Source of the DNA: Acidiphilium rubrum
Lineage (GTDB): Bacteria > Pseudomonadota > Alphaproteobacteria > Acetobacterales > Acetobacteraceae
NCBI RefSeq assembly: GCF_900156265.1
Contig: NZ_FTNE01000004.1
Location: 124,001 to 188,000 of the forward strand
DNA: 64,000 nt
Direction of reading: 5' to 3'
A model generated the notes under the pieces. The model saw nothing but the letters and a program-made list of their open reading frames with translations. It was not told where the DNA came from and ran no database searches. How positions within the stretch are numbered: the first letter of the stretch is position 1; every line of letters starts with the position of its first letter. This document shows, piece by piece, positions 1 to 9,082 of this stretch. The position numbers and the translations under genes are program-made.

Positions 1-1039
1 GGTCATCGACCGTCATGGCGCCGAAAGCAGTCGCGACGTCGCCCGGCAGCCCCGCCAGATAATCGCGTAACAGCCACTGCACCCCAAAAATCGGATGGCC
101 GTGCGGCGGCACCGTGCAACTCAGTACATCGGCCTTGCCGGCAAACAAATTGGTCAGTCCTTGTGCCGTCATGTTATAATAGTGATGGGGAAAGCCGTGC
201 ACCGGCTGCAAAAACGGAACGTCGATCAACAATTCGCCGCCCGGCCTCACCACCCGCAGCAACTCCTGAGCGCATTTGAACGGGTCGCGCACGTGTTCCA
301 GCACCGCAAGCGACAACGCGGCATCGAAACTGTTGTCTTCAAACGGAAGCGCTTCGCCGATCGCGAGGACGTCGGTCGATGGGTAATCGACGATCTCGAC
401 GTTTACAACACCTGTAGTGCGTTGCGGCCGCGAACCGGCGCCGCAATCGAGCACCACGCCCCCTCGGCCGGTTACCCGCTGGATCAGCGCCAGCGCCGCC
501 GGGGTATACGGATTGGCGGATACGTTGGCGGTGCTGGCAAGATTAGCCTCGATCGCCAGCGGGACCGAAATCATATCGAACGCATTGCCGCGCTGCGGAA
601 ACGCGACCCTGCACGCCCGGCAGGTGACCGCTGCCGGGGTAATGTCAAGGCCTGTCGCACCGCAGGCCGGGCAGCGGAGATGAACCTTGCAAAAGGCCCG
701 ACTGGCCGCTCGCTTGGCGGCATCGTCGAGCCAGCGGTCATGCAGCGCATCTGTCACCTCGACTCGATGGCGCTCCCGATCCTGATTGATCGACACCATA
801 ATATCCAGAGTGCGCGAGGGTTTGAAAGCGCGTAGGTCGGCCACCGCGGTCAGGCCAGCCGTGAACGGAAACTGCGGCATCGCCGCGCGTACGTCGGGCC
901 GTTCATACGATTCATGGGCGATCGGCGTTCCGTTCACCGTTACCATCGCTGCGGTCGGGGTCGGCCCCGCGACCCAGCCCGTGACCACCAGAATTTCGGA
1001 ATCAACGACAGTGCGAGGTAGATCGATAAATGCCGGCAT
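1..1039 (-). CDS. class I SAM-dependent methyltransferase with internal zinc ribbon (3' end cut by window edge)
   Basis: Read from the reverse strand, an ATG at 1039 opens a 346-codon frame that runs off the left edge without a stop. Residues 1-115 form a domain I cannot name. C123, C126, C140 and C143 make a four-cysteine zinc ribbon. A methyltransf_11-type Rossmann domain follows, with the SAM-binding stretch VVLDCGAGSR at about 195-204 and SLAVLEHVRDP at about 243-253. Family knowledge supports SAM-dependent methyl transfer; a substrate cannot be read from the sequence. The start is preceded by a weak AGGGA about 7 bases upstream. It is divergent from rpsT. Confidence 0.8.
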   Translation of the reverse strand, partial: MPAFIDLPRTVVDSEILVVTGWVAGPTPTAAMVTVNGTPIAHESYERPDVRAAMPQFPFTAGLTAVADLRAFKPSRTLDIMVSINQDRERHRVEVTDALHDRWLDDAAKRAASRAFCKVHLRCPACGATGLDITPAAVTCRACRVAFPQRGNAFDMISVPLAIEANLASTANVSANPYTPAALALIQRVTGRGGVVLDCGAGSRPQRTTGVVNVEIVDYPSTDVLAIGEALPFEDNSFDAALSLAVLEHVRDPFKCAQELLRVVRPGGELLIDVPFLQPVHGFPHHYYNMTAQGLTNLFAGKADVLSCTVPPHGHPIFGVQWLLRDYLAGLPGDVATAFGAMTVDD

Positions 1040-1304
1040 TGCCGTGTCCCTGTTTTTTGAGTCGCTGCAGCTGTTAAAGCGACTTGTGTCTAAAAACTTA
1101 TATCTATGATGCATAATCGTGAACAGCAAATTATGTTGCGGCCGCACGTCAGACCGTTGGTTTAACCCCACCGCGCCCGGCCGTGCCCGCTTGACGCGAT
1201 AATCCCAGGGCGATATGTCCAAGCCCACGCCAATCGGGTCTCATGGCTCCCAAGCCGTGGTCCGATTTTTTCTATTCCGCTTTCCAAAAGAGATACCTGA
1301 GTTC

Positions 1305-1571
1305 ATGGCAAATATCGCATCCGCCCAGAAGCGCATCCGTCAAACCGTGGTTCGCACCGCCCGTAACAAGGCGCGCCGCTCACGGGTCCACAGTTTCGTC
1401 CGGAAACTGGAAGAGGCGATCGCCGGTGGTGACCACGCGCAGGCACGTGCAGCGTTCATCGCGGCCCAGCCGGAAATGCAGCGCGCGGTGACCAAGGGTG
1501 TGCTCAAGGCTAACACAGTATCACGGCGGATTTCGCGTCTCTCTGCGCGCGTCAAAGCCTTGGCGGCCTGA
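1305..1571 (+). CDS. rpsT: 30S ribosomal protein S20
   Basis: The 88-residue product starts [13 protein letters not shown] and is rich in Lys, Arg and Ala, matching the length and helical-bundle composition of S20, which binds 16S rRNA early in 30S assembly. The frame is open upstream to 1215, but the S20 family begins at MANI, so the ATG at 1305 is chosen. It lies just upstream of dnaA in the same direction, an arrangement seen in other alphaproteobacteria. Confidence 0.96.
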   Translation: MANIASAQKRIRQTVVRTARNKARRSRVHSFVRKLEEAIAGGDHAQARAAFIAAQPEMQRAVTKGVLKANTVSRRISRLSARVKALAA

Positions 1572-2013
1572 CAGGTCTCGGCACGGGCCTTCTAGGTCCC
1601 GGAGCGTCCAGCCCTCGTCTGAAATGGGGCTGATAAAGTCCTGAAAATCACTCTTTATCAGGTTTTTGAGGCGGCCTGACCATGAGCCGCCCGCCTTCTG
1701 TCGTGCCCCGTGGGTCGCCGTACAATCAGACATGACCCGACGCGACAGGATTTTTTTACAGTTCGGAAACCCGTATCAATCGCCTGATTTCATGGAGAGA
1801 TTTCGAAACCTCGACTTCAGGCCTCAGTTTTTTCGAACATAACATCTCTTGCGTCCGGGCCGTCACTTGGCCTACCTTCTGCTCCTCAGACAAGGTTCCA
1901 GCAGTCGGACGCTGAATGCACGAATGGTTGACACAACCACAGCGTGTTTCCAATTTATGTGACGTCCAGGTGTGGCGTTGAAGGCTCGGGGCACGGTGGA
2001 AATAGGGGAGGCG
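1572..2013. other. rpsT-dnaA intergenic region, no gene seen
   Basis: About 440 bases without a convincing gene. I looked for an origin: there is no cluster of TTATCCACA-type DnaA boxes. The closest match, TTATCAGGT near 1650, differs at two positions. The right end contains a possible dnaA promoter. I see no clear rho-independent terminator after rpsT. Confidence 0.5.
1928..1957 (+). promoter_or_regulatory. possible dnaA promoter
   Basis: A perfect TTGACA at 1928-1933 is followed 18 bases later by the A+T-rich hexamer AATTTA (1952-1957), a poor -10 match. If real, transcription would begin near 1965. That leaves almost no leader before the GTG at 1972 but a normal leader before the ATG at 2014. 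The promoter is inferred from sequence only. Confidence 0.3.
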
Positions 2014-3477
2014 ATGCTGTTGGAAGCGCAGGTAGGGCAGGTTTACGACGCAGACATCCCCCTTGAGGCCGGCAGCCAGCGGGATCCGTTGGGCGAGTCC
2101 GGGCAGGATGCGGCGCTGGCACTGCAATGGAGCCGCGTTCGAGCGCGCTTGCAGGATGAAATCGGCGAAGTCGAATACCGCAACTGGCTCCGTCAGGCGG
2201 CCCTCCACGGGCTTGATGGCGATGAGATCACGGTGATGCTGCCGACGCGCTTTTTGCGCGATTGGGTCAACAAGGAATACGGCGGATTGCTCACCAGCCT
2301 GTGGCAGTCCGAGAACCCTGCGGTTCGCCGGGTCGACATCCGCACACGTCCGGCCGGCGGCATCACCGCCGTGCCCAATCTGGCCGAGCCGAGTGCGGTT
2401 CTCGCCAAATCGACCCAACCCGCCCGCCGTGACGCTGAAGACCGGTCTGAAACTGCCGCCCCGCTCGACCCTCGCTTCACGTTCGACACGTTCGTGGTCG
2501 GCAAGCCGAACGAATTTGCCTACGCCTGCGCCCGTCGCGTCGCTGATGGCCATGCGAGCCCCGGCTTCAACCCGCTTTTTCTATACGGCGGCGTCGGCTT
2601 GGGCAAAACCCATCTGATGCACGCGATCGCGTGGGAGCTCTCCCAGCGGGCCGACGAAGTCACGGTCGCCTATATGTCGGCCGAGAAATTCATGCACCGT
2701 TTCGTCAGCGCGCTGCGCCGGCAATCGACCATCGAGTTCAAGAACGAATTGCGTAGTGTCGACGTGCTGATGGTCGATGATCTGCAGTTCCTGATCGGCA
2801 AGGACGGCACCCAGGAAGAATTCTTCCACACGTTCAACGCCTTGGTCGATAGCGGCAAGCAGATCATCGTGTCCGCCGATAAGTCGCCATCGGATTTGTC
2901 CGGCATCGAAGATCGGCTGCGCACCCGCCTTGGCTGCGGCATGGTGGCCGATGTTCATGCTACCACCTATGAATTGCGCCTCGCCATTCTGGAAGCCAAG
3001 GCCGCACGCGCCGGCGTGCCGGTGCCCGGCCGGGTCATGGAGTTTTTGGCCCAGAAAATCACCGCGAATGTCCGCGAACTCGAAGGCGCGCTTAACCGAC
3101 TGATTGCCCACGCCCATCTGTTCGATCGCCCGGTCACGCTCGAAGCCGCGAACGAGGTGCTGCACGATTTGTTGCGCGCCTATGATCGCAAGATCACCAT
3201 CGAGGAAATCCAGAAGCAGGTTGCGGAGCACTACAACATCCGGATCAGCGAAATGTCCTCGGTCCGCCGTGCCCGCAACATCGCGCGCCCGCGCCAGGTC
3301 GCCATGTATCTCGCCAAGCAACTCACCAGCCGGTCGCTGCCCGAGATCGGGCGCAAATTCGGCAATCGCGACCATACCACCGTGATGCATGCGGTCGCCA
3401 AGGTGACCGAACTGATGGCCGCCGACACTGATTTCGCTCAGGACGTCGATCTGTTGAAACGCATCCTGACGGTTTGA
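2014..3477 (+). CDS. dnaA: chromosomal replication initiator DnaA
   Basis: A 487-residue AAA+ ATPase that binds DnaA boxes and melts the origin. The domain I helix starts at [18 protein letters not shown]. Walker [10 protein letters not shown] lies at about 192-200, Walker [10 protein letters not shown] follows, and the C-terminal DnaA signature [13 protein letters not shown] is intact. Length is normal for the family. An in-frame GTG at 1972 would add 14 residues. I prefer the ATG at 2014 because AGGGGAGG lies just before it and a possible promoter ends close to 1972, although the spacing of that ribosome site is short. No origin is recognisable nearby. Confidence 0.95.
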   Translation: MLLEAQVGQVYDADIPLEAGSQRDPLGESGQDAALALQWSRVRARLQDEIGEVEYRNWLRQAALHGLDGDEITVMLPTRFLRDWVNKEYGGLLTSLWQSENPAVRRVDIRTRPAGGITAVPNLAEPSAVLAKSTQPARRDAEDRSETAAPLDPRFTFDTFVVGKPNEFAYACARRVADGHASPGFNPLFLYGGVGLGKTHLMHAIAWELSQRADEVTVAYMSAEKFMHRFVSALRRQSTIEFKNELRSVDVLMVDDLQFLIGKDGTQEEFFHTFNALVDSGKQIIVSADKSPSDLSGIEDRLRTRLGCGMVADVHATTYELRLAILEAKAARAGVPVPGRVMEFLAQKITANVRELEGALNRLIAHAHLFDRPVTLEAANEVLHDLLRAYDRKITIEEIQKQVAEHYNIRISEMSSVRRARNIARPRQVAMYLAKQLTSRSLPEIGRKFGNRDHTTVMHAVAKVTELMAADTDFAQDVDLLKRILTV

Positions 3478-3584
3478 TGCCGCAGGAACGGCGCAGAAAC
3501 CTCTTGAGTACCGGGAACAAAACAGCAGCAGACCAACACCCTGGTCATAAGCCCGCGCCGATACCGCGGCACGAACCCACCGTA

Positions 3585-3630
3585 GAAAAAAGTTTTTTGC
3601 TTCTTTTTTACAAAAAAGAAACGCTTTCTT
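3585..3630 (-). repeat. dispersed A/T hairpin element, copy A
   Basis: Arms TTCTTTTTT (3601-3609) and AAAAAAGAA (3612-3620) are separated by two bases and flanked on the left by an AAAAAAGTTTTTTG tract. It is the reverse-oriented version of the copies at 14767 and 23320. It sits about 110 bases after the dnaA stop, where transcription termination would be expected. Confidence 0.75.
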
Positions 3631-3655
3631 CTCTGATATCGCGCGCACCAGCCCG

Positions 3656-4357
3656 ATGATCACCGGCAATATCCTGGTCGTCGACGACGAGCCTCAGATC
3701 CACCGCTTCCTCAAACCAGCGCTCGAAGCCGCCGGCTTTACCGCGTTACGCGCCGAAACCGGCACGGAAGCGCTCCGTCTGGCTGCTTCGGTCGCGCCCG
3801 ACCTCATCCTGCTCGACCTCGGCTTGCCGGATATCGATGGTCAGGCCGTGCTCGTACGCCTGCGCGCCTTCTGTTCCGCACCGGTCATCGTGCTCTCCGC
3901 GCGCGACCGCGAGGTTGAAAAAATCGCAGCGCTCGATGGCGGGGCGCATGATTATGTTGAAAAACCCTTCGCACTGGGCGAGTTACTCGCCCGGATCCGT
4001 GCCGCCCTGCGTCTGCACGCGCACGCCGGCGACCCGAGCCCCGGGCTAACGCTCGGCAACCTGACGCTCGATCCTGAACGCCGCGCCGCCAGTCTTCTGA
4101 TTGAGGGGCAATCGACCGACCTCGGTCTGACGCGGATTCAATACACGCTGCTTGCCCTGTTCGTCCGCAACCAGGGGCGCGTGCTGACGCATCGGCAGGT
4201 ACTGACGGCGGTGTGGGGGCCAGCGCACACCGAGGATATCGCCTATCTTCGGATCTATGTCAGCCAGCTGCGCCGCAAACTGATCGACACGGGGTTTTCC
4301 CTGATCACCGAGCCCGGCATCGGCTACCGCCTCACCGAGACCGTCCGGGCTAAATAA
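3656..4357 (+). CDS. kdpE: KdpE-like OmpR-family response regulator
   Basis: A 233-residue regulator. The receiver domain has the acidic pair D10/D11, phospho-acceptor D54 in LILLDLGLPDIDG, S81 and K103 in the EKPF motif. The C-terminal winged helix ends VSQLRRKLIDTGFSLITEPG, the OmpR/PhoB recognition-helix region. Overall sequence is closest to KdpE, which controls the Kdp potassium ATPase, but no kdpD sensor kinase or kdpFABC genes are beside it. The exact KdpE assignment is therefore inferred from similarity. Its last 8 bases overlap the small gene on the other strand. Confidence 0.85.
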   Translation: MITGNILVVDDEPQIHRFLKPALEAAGFTALRAETGTEALRLAASVAPDLILLDLGLPDIDGQAVLVRLRAFCSAPVIVLSARDREVEKIAALDGGAHDYVEKPFALGELLARIRAALRLHAHAGDPSPGLTLGNLTLDPERRAASLLIEGQSTDLGLTRIQYTLLALFVRNQGRVLTHRQVLTAVWGPAHTEDIAYLRIYVSQLRRKLIDTGFSLITEPGIGYRLTETVRAK

Positions 4358-4502
4358 TCAGCAGAATCAGAACCACCACAATCACCAAGCCCAGCCCGCC
4401 ACCGTAATAAAGGCCATGGGCACCGATGAACAAACCGCCGTGCAAACCAAATCCGCCGCCAAGCACCAGGAGGATCAGGAGAATAATCAGCAGCAGACGC
4501 AT
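4350..4502 (-). CDS. 50-residue hydrophobic protein, DUF3309-like
   Basis: The reverse strand from the ATG at 4502 encodes 50 residues. It has a leucine/isoleucine-rich N-terminal segment (MRLLLIILLILLVL), a central Gly/His/Tyr-rich loop and a second hydrophobic stretch ending LVIVVVLILLII before TAG. This two-helix, glycine-centred layout is typical of the small DUF3309 membrane peptides of alphaproteobacteria; function unknown. A GGAAA lies 7 bases before the start. The gene is convergent with the response regulator and overlaps its end by 8 bases. The family label is my inference. Confidence 0.6.
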   Translation of the reverse strand: MRLLLIILLILLVLGGGFGLHGGLFIGAHGLYYGGGLGLVIVVVLILLII

Positions 4503-4809
4503 GTCGGTTTCCATTCACGTTTTGACGATCATGATATGATTATTAATGTGCTCGGTTCCAATACCCGGCCGGCACAACCGTTGCTTTATGCTGCGACGTC
4601 CGATTTCCGTCGGCTTGGCTTGGCCAATGGAGCGGTGGATCCGCCGATGTGCCCACACGCCGTAACGGTCCGTGGCATGGTCCGCCCCCGGCATTGGCGC
4701 ACTGGCCTGCTTGGGCTATAACATCGTCTTGCGTCCGCGGGCATTGCGGGTCGGCCGCATCATGCCGATGTGATGTCGACGTGATTCTCATTGAGGAAGG
4801 ATCAGGATT
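4503..4809. other. intergenic region, no gene seen
   Basis: Roughly 300 bases between the divergent small membrane gene and tatA. Near 4530-4545 it is A+T-rich (palindromic ATCATGAT, then TTATTAAT), which could hold the leftward promoter. A 25-codon frame beginning near 4590 has no supporting features. The tatA ribosome site is the GAGGAAGGATCAGG stretch just before 4810. Confidence 0.4.
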
Positions 4810-5031
4810 ATGGGTGGTTTGAGCATATGGCATTGGCTGATCGTTCTGGCGGTCGTGCTGATCCTGTTCGGCTCCGGGCGGGTCGGTAACCTGATGGGTG
4901 AACTCGGCAAGGGCATGAAATCGTTCAAGAATAATCTGGCCGACGACCAACCCAAAGATGCTTCCATGCTCGAACAGCACGTACCCCCACCGCCGGTGCA
5001 AGCGACCACCACCGATCGCACAAAGGTCTGA
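4810..5031 (+). CDS. tatA: TatA/E-family translocase protein (first of tandem pair)
   Basis: 73 residues: short N-terminus, membrane helix [16 protein letters not shown], the FGSGR hinge, then amphipathic helix [17 protein letters not shown] and a polar tail. This is the TatA layout; TatA oligomers form the twin-arginine export pore in the inner membrane. It lies 9 bases upstream of a close paralogue. tatB and tatC are not adjacent. Confidence 0.9.
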   Translation: MGGLSIWHWLIVLAVVLILFGSGRVGNLMGELGKGMKSFKNNLADDQPKDASMLEQHVPPPPVQATTTDRTKV

Positions 5032-5040
5032 GGTAATCCC

Positions 5041-5316
5041 ATGGGCTTCGATTCTCCTGTTCATTGGATCATCGTCATCGGCGTCATCGCCCTGCTGTTC
5101 GGCGGCTCGCGCGTCGGCAATCTGATGGGTGAAGTCGGCAAGGGCATCAAGGCGTTCAAACAGAACGTGTCCGATCACGACCCCGCCAAGCCGGCCGAGC
5201 CGATCAATCAGCCCGCACCCCAGGTGCAGACCCGCGTCGTCGATGGTGCTCCGCCCGCCGAAACCGTGGTTCGCCAACCCGATCCGGTCAGCGCGTCGGA
5301 CCAGACGCGTCTCTGA
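5041..5316 (+). CDS. TatA/E-family translocase protein (second of tandem pair)
   Basis: 91 residues with the same plan as the preceding gene: membrane helix WIIVIGVIALLFG, hinge FGGSR, amphipathic helix GNLMGEVGKGIKAFKQN. A longer Pro/Ala/Gln-rich tail ends SASDQTRL. The shared GNLMGExGKGxKxFK core indicates a local tandem duplication with divergent tails. It could act as TatA, TatE or a TatB-like partner; the sequence does not settle which. mtnB follows 14 bases later. Confidence 0.85.
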   Translation: MGFDSPVHWIIVIGVIALLFGGSRVGNLMGEVGKGIKAFKQNVSDHDPAKPAEPINQPAPQVQTRVVDGAPPAETVVRQPDPVSASDQTRL

Positions 5317-5330
5317 CCAAGGCGATCCTG

Positions 5331-5939
5331 ATGCACAACAGCCTGCTCCAGGCGGCGCGCGGCCTGGTCGCGATCGGTGCGCGCATGGATGCGCGCGGCT
5401 GGGTGCCGGCCTCCTCGGGTAATCTGTCGGCACGGCTGAGTGATCAGTCCATGGCCATCACGCGCAGCGGCGTGCACAAGGGGCGGCTGACCGAGACCGA
5501 TATCATCGAGGTCGATCTCGATGGCGCACCGCGTCACCAGGCCGATAAGCCGAGCGCCGAGACCCTGCTGCATTGTCAGCTCTATCGTCATTTCCCCGCG
5601 GTCGGCGCCGTGCTGCACGGCCATTCGGTCGCGGCGACCGCACTCTCGATGGTCACTCACGAGCAATCTCTGGTCTTGCAGGATTACGAGATCCTCAAAG
5701 CCTTCCCCGGCGTCACCACGCATCAGACCGTCGCGAACGTCCCGGTGTTCGACAATGATCAGGACATCGCCCGCCTGGCTGGCCAGATCGCGCCCTCGCT
5801 CGATGCGGCGCCGATCGGCTATATCCTGCGCGGTCATGGCGTCTATGCCTGGGGTCCGGACATCGAGCGCTGCTTCTGGCGGCTCGAAGCCCTGGAATTC
5901 CTGATATCCTGCGAATGCGAACGGAGACAAATGCGATGA
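5331..5939 (+). CDS. mtnB: methylthioribulose-1-phosphate dehydratase
   Basis: A 202-residue class II aldolase/adducin-fold enzyme that dehydrates methylthioribulose-1-phosphate in methionine salvage. Visible features are the ASSGNLSAR substrate loop (28-35), zinc-ligand pair H96/H98 in LHGHS, and a third histidine H169 in LRGHG. The start lies shortly after the second tatA-like gene. The stop overlaps the mtnD start as ATGA, so the two are probably translationally coupled. Confidence 0.93.
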   Translation: MHNSLLQAARGLVAIGARMDARGWVPASSGNLSARLSDQSMAITRSGVHKGRLTETDIIEVDLDGAPRHQADKPSAETLLHCQLYRHFPAVGAVLHGHSVAATALSMVTHEQSLVLQDYEILKAFPGVTTHQTVANVPVFDNDQDIARLAGQIAPSLDAAPIGYILRGHGVYAWGPDIERCFWRLEALEFLISCECERRQMR

Positions 5940-6475
5940 GCGGCCTGCGGATTTTCGACGACAACGCCCCCGGCGCGCCGGTCCTCGACACCGGTGATGC
6001 GACCGAAATTGCCGCACATCTCGCCACCATCGGCGTCCGCTTCGAACGCTGGGACAGCCCGGTGACCCTGCCGCCCGATGCTGAGGCGGACGCGATCCTC
6101 GACGCCTATCGCCCCTATCTCGACCGGCTGATGGGTGAAACCGGCGCCGGCTCCGCCGATGTCATCAAAATGACGCCCGATCATCCGCAAGCCGGCACGC
6201 TGCGCGAAAAATTCCTCAACGAGCACAGCCACACGGAGGACGAGGTCCGCTTCTTCGTCAGCGGCGCTGGCCATTTCGTCATGCACACCGAGGGCAAGGT
6301 GTTCGACGCCCTCTGCACCAAGGGCGATCTGATTTCGGTTCCCGCCAACATCAAGCACTGGTTCGATGCCGGCGAACGCCCGGATTTCATCGCCCTGCGC
6401 ATCTTTACCGACCAGTCCGGCTGGGTCGCGCATTTCACTGGTGATGCGATCAGCGCGCGCTTCCCCGTCACCTGA
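5936..6475 (+). CDS. mtnD: acireductone dioxygenase
   Basis: A 179-residue cupin that oxidises acireductone to the methionine precursor ketomethiolbutyrate (iron form). Metal ligands are visible as H97, H99 and E103 in EHSHTEDEVRFF, with H141 in IKHWFD. The ATG at 5936 is chosen because it overlaps the mtnB stop by 4 bases and has GGAGA about 10 bases upstream. An earlier in-frame ATG at 5915 would lie inside mtnB. Confidence 0.95.
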   Translation: MSGLRIFDDNAPGAPVLDTGDATEIAAHLATIGVRFERWDSPVTLPPDAEADAILDAYRPYLDRLMGETGAGSADVIKMTPDHPQAGTLREKFLNEHSHTEDEVRFFVSGAGHFVMHTEGKVFDALCTKGDLISVPANIKHWFDAGERPDFIALRIFTDQSGWVAHFTGDAISARFPVT

Positions 6476-6487
6476 CATCGCCGGCAC

Positions 6488-7198
6488 GTGACCATGCCTG
6501 ACACCGCGCCGCCGGCGGTCGTGCTGCTCGATATCGAGGGCACGATCGCGCCGATCAGCTTCGTACACGAGGTGCTGTTTCCCTATGCGCGCACGCGTCT
6601 GGGCGGTTTCCTGGCACGCCACGCCGATGAGCCTGACATTGTGGCAGCTCTGGCCGAACTCGATCAGATCACGCCCGGCGCGCCACCACTCGAAACCTTG
6701 CTGGCCCTGATGGACCGGGATGCGAAACTCGCCCCGCTCAAGCATATCCAGGGCCGTATCTGGGCGCAGGGCTTCGCCGCCGGCGCGCTGACCAGCGATT
6801 TCTACCCCGATGTCCTGCCCACCCTGCAAGCCTGGCACGCAGCCGGCACCACCATCGCGATCTATTCATCCGGTTCCGAACAGGCGCAGCGTCTGCTGTT
6901 CCGCCATAGCATCGCAGGCGATCGCGAGAGCCTGATCAGCGCCTTCTTCGATACCAGGATCGGCCCCAAGCGCGAGGCCGCCAGCTACGCCGCCATCGCT
7001 CGCAGCTTGGCGGTGCCCCCCGGCGCCGTCCTGTTCCTTTCGGATGTGGAAGCGGAACTCACCGCGGCGGCAGCAGCGGGGCTCGCCGTCTGCCAACTGG
7101 TCCGCCCGGCGGATGGTACGATCGCCGGCACCACCCACCCTCATGCCGCGGAATTGACCAGCGTCGCACGGCAATTCGGCCTATCTCAGCCGGAATAA
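6488..7198 (+). CDS. mtnC: enolase-phosphatase E1
   Basis: A 236-residue HAD-superfamily enzyme that enolises and dephosphorylates diketo-methylthiopentyl-1-phosphate to acireductone, the substrate of mtnD. HAD motif I is LLDIEGTIAPISFV (13-26), motif II IYSSGSEQ, and the motif III-IV region includes GPKREAASY and LFLSDVEAEL. Start is GTG 6488 or ATG 6494; they differ by two residues. With mtnB and mtnD it gives three consecutive salvage steps. mtnA, mtnK and mtnN/mtnP are not nearby. Confidence 0.94.
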   Translation: MTMPDTAPPAVVLLDIEGTIAPISFVHEVLFPYARTRLGGFLARHADEPDIVAALAELDQITPGAPPLETLLALMDRDAKLAPLKHIQGRIWAQGFAAGALTSDFYPDVLPTLQAWHAAGTTIAIYSSGSEQAQRLLFRHSIAGDRESLISAFFDTRIGPKREAASYAAIARSLAVPPGAVLFLSDVEAELTAAAAAGLAVCQLVRPADGTIAGTTHPHAAELTSVARQFGLSQPE

Positions 7199-7211
7199 CG
7201 GAGGCTGCCCG

Positions 7212-8762
7212 ATGTCAACGCTGACCCAACGAAGGTGGACGGCAACCCTGCCCGCACGCCTGAACACCGACCCCTGGCGCGCGTTCGGCCTGGGCCTGCT
7301 GGCCGCCCTGGCGCTGCCCCCGTTCTATCTGCTGCCGCTGCTCTGGTTGGTGGTGCCTGGCTTGCTGCGCAGCCTCGCCCGTGCCGGAAGCTGGCGCCGT
7401 GCGATCTGGATCGGCTGGTGCTTCGGCTTTGGTTTCAACCTGCTCGGTCTGTTCTGGGTCACCGAGCCCATCCTGATCATGGCGCAGCAATTCTGGTGGG
7501 CAGTGCCGATCGCGGCACCCGGCCTTGCCGCCGCCACCGCCTGCTATTTCATGCTGCCTGCCGTCGCGGTGTACTGGATCCGCCCGTTCCGCAACCATGC
7601 CGCCGCCGCGGCGATGGTCCTGATGTTCGCCGGCGTCATGGTGATGGCCAATCTGGCGCAACAATTCCTGTTCACCGGCTTCCCATGGAATTTCTGGGGA
7701 GCGGACTGGTCGATTCCCGGCGAAATCGGCGTGATCATGATGCAGCCGGCCGCCTGGGGCGGTATTTTCCTGCTCACCCTGCTCACCTGCCTCGCGGCCG
7801 GCCTGCCGCTGCTCGGTCGGCGCGGCTGGATCGCGAGCGCCATACTCATGTTCTGCTGGGTCACCTTCGGCCTCGTCCGCACCGCCGCCGGGCCCGCACC
7901 GGACCGTGACCTGACGGTCGCGATGATCCAGCCGCGCTTCGCGGTGCCCGGCAGTTTCACCCGTCCAGCACTCGAGGCGCGCTGGCAGCGCGACCTGCAC
8001 ATGACGCAGCAGGCCATGCAGCAGGCCGGCCCCGGCCGGAAAGTCATCGTCTGGCCCGAAACCGCGAGTCCCGCCCTTTTGCAGTCCGATGCATCCGCCC
8101 GTGCCGCCATTGCCGCCATCACCGGTACCACGCCGGTCCTCGCCGGTTCGTTTCGTTACGGACGCACCGGCAAGGTCTATAATTCACTCATAGCGGTCGA
8201 TGGTCCGGGTCCCGCCGTCGCCTGGTACGACAAATGGAAACTGGTGCCGTTCGGCGAATACACGCCGGCCATCATCCCGTTCAAAATCACCCCCGGCGGC
8301 GGTTTCGCGCCCGGCCCCGGTCCGCGCACCCTGCATGTTCCCGGCATCCCGGCGGTCGGCCCGCTGATCTGCTACGAATCGATCTTCTCGGGTGAAATCG
8401 TCGACAAGGCGGATCGCCCGGGCTGGTTGCTCAACATCAGCGACAACGCCTGGTTCGGCGACAGCACCGGCCCGCATCAGAATTTCGCTACAACCCGCCT
8501 GCGCGCGGTCGAGGAAGGGTTGCCCCTCGTGGTCGACACCAACTCTGGGATTTCCGCAGTGATTGGCCCGCACGGCCGCATCCTGGCCCGGCTCGGCCTC
8601 GATCGGCGGGGCCTCCTGGTGCACAAACTTCCGGTTGCATTGCCGTCAACCCCTTACGCCAAGTTCGGGCTAACCATTGCCGGGATCATTGCTTTTTATT
8701 CAGTGGCTCTTGCCGTTGTCATGCTGATATTCTCGATAACGCCCAAGGTTAATAAAACCTGA
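7212..8762 (+). CDS. lnt: apolipoprotein N-acyltransferase
   Basis: 516 residues. The first ~230 hold several membrane helices, followed by a nitrilase-fold periplasmic domain that N-acylates lipoproteins. The catalytic triad is visible: E283 in WPETASP, K343 in YDKWKLVPFGEY and C387 in LICYESIF. A final membrane helix lies near the C-terminus. It starts 13 bases after mtnC and may share its transcript. The HTH regulator after it reproduces an alphaproteobacterial order in which metK usually comes next; metK is absent here. Confidence 0.94.
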   Translation: MSTLTQRRWTATLPARLNTDPWRAFGLGLLAALALPPFYLLPLLWLVVPGLLRSLARAGSWRRAIWIGWCFGFGFNLLGLFWVTEPILIMAQQFWWAVPIAAPGLAAATACYFMLPAVAVYWIRPFRNHAAAAAMVLMFAGVMVMANLAQQFLFTGFPWNFWGADWSIPGEIGVIMMQPAAWGGIFLLTLLTCLAAGLPLLGRRGWIASAILMFCWVTFGLVRTAAGPAPDRDLTVAMIQPRFAVPGSFTRPALEARWQRDLHMTQQAMQQAGPGRKVIVWPETASPALLQSDASARAAIAAITGTTPVLAGSFRYGRTGKVYNSLIAVDGPGPAVAWYDKWKLVPFGEYTPAIIPFKITPGGGFAPGPGPRTLHVPGIPAVGPLICYESIFSGEIVDKADRPGWLLNISDNAWFGDSTGPHQNFATTRLRAVEEGLPLVVDTNSGISAVIGPHGRILARLGLDRRGLLVHKLPVALPSTPYAKFGLTIAGIIAFYSVALAVVMLIFSITPKVNKT

Positions 8763-9082
8763 AAAAAACGTCTTAAAATTTGTTCGAGCTTGCAGAATTT
8801 TGAAGGTGCTGCTATTGCAGATTGTCAAGTCCGTGCTCTAATAACGATCTGCGGTAGAATTAGCGTCGAAACACCCTGTTTTCTTAAAATATAGACATAG
8901 TTGTATTTCTGGATGATACTAAGGCAGTTCAGGGGCTTGGAACTCGGTTAGGCGCTGGTCCGGGTTGCTCGGATCAGGGTCGTGATAAATGGCATGAGTG
9001 GCACCACAATAGTGTTATGCTCATTGATTGTAATCGATATGGCAGCGGTGCCCTTAACGGCCCAACGCTTGGAGAGTCGGAA
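8763..9082. other. A+T-rich intergenic region, no gene seen
   Basis: About 320 bases, visibly richer in A+T than its neighbours between 8763 and 8930, consistent with a promoter region for the HTH gene. I found no well-spaced -35/-10 pair, no terminator for lnt and no riboswitch-like fold that I could support. Confidence 0.4.

Noticed and set aside
1572-2013. chromosomal origin next to dnaA
   Set aside because: No cluster of DnaA boxes and no clear 13-mer A+T-rich repeats; only one poor box match.
4543-5433. 296-codon frame antisense to the tatA pair
   Set aside because: The TatA signatures on the plus strand are unmistakable; this is their shadow.
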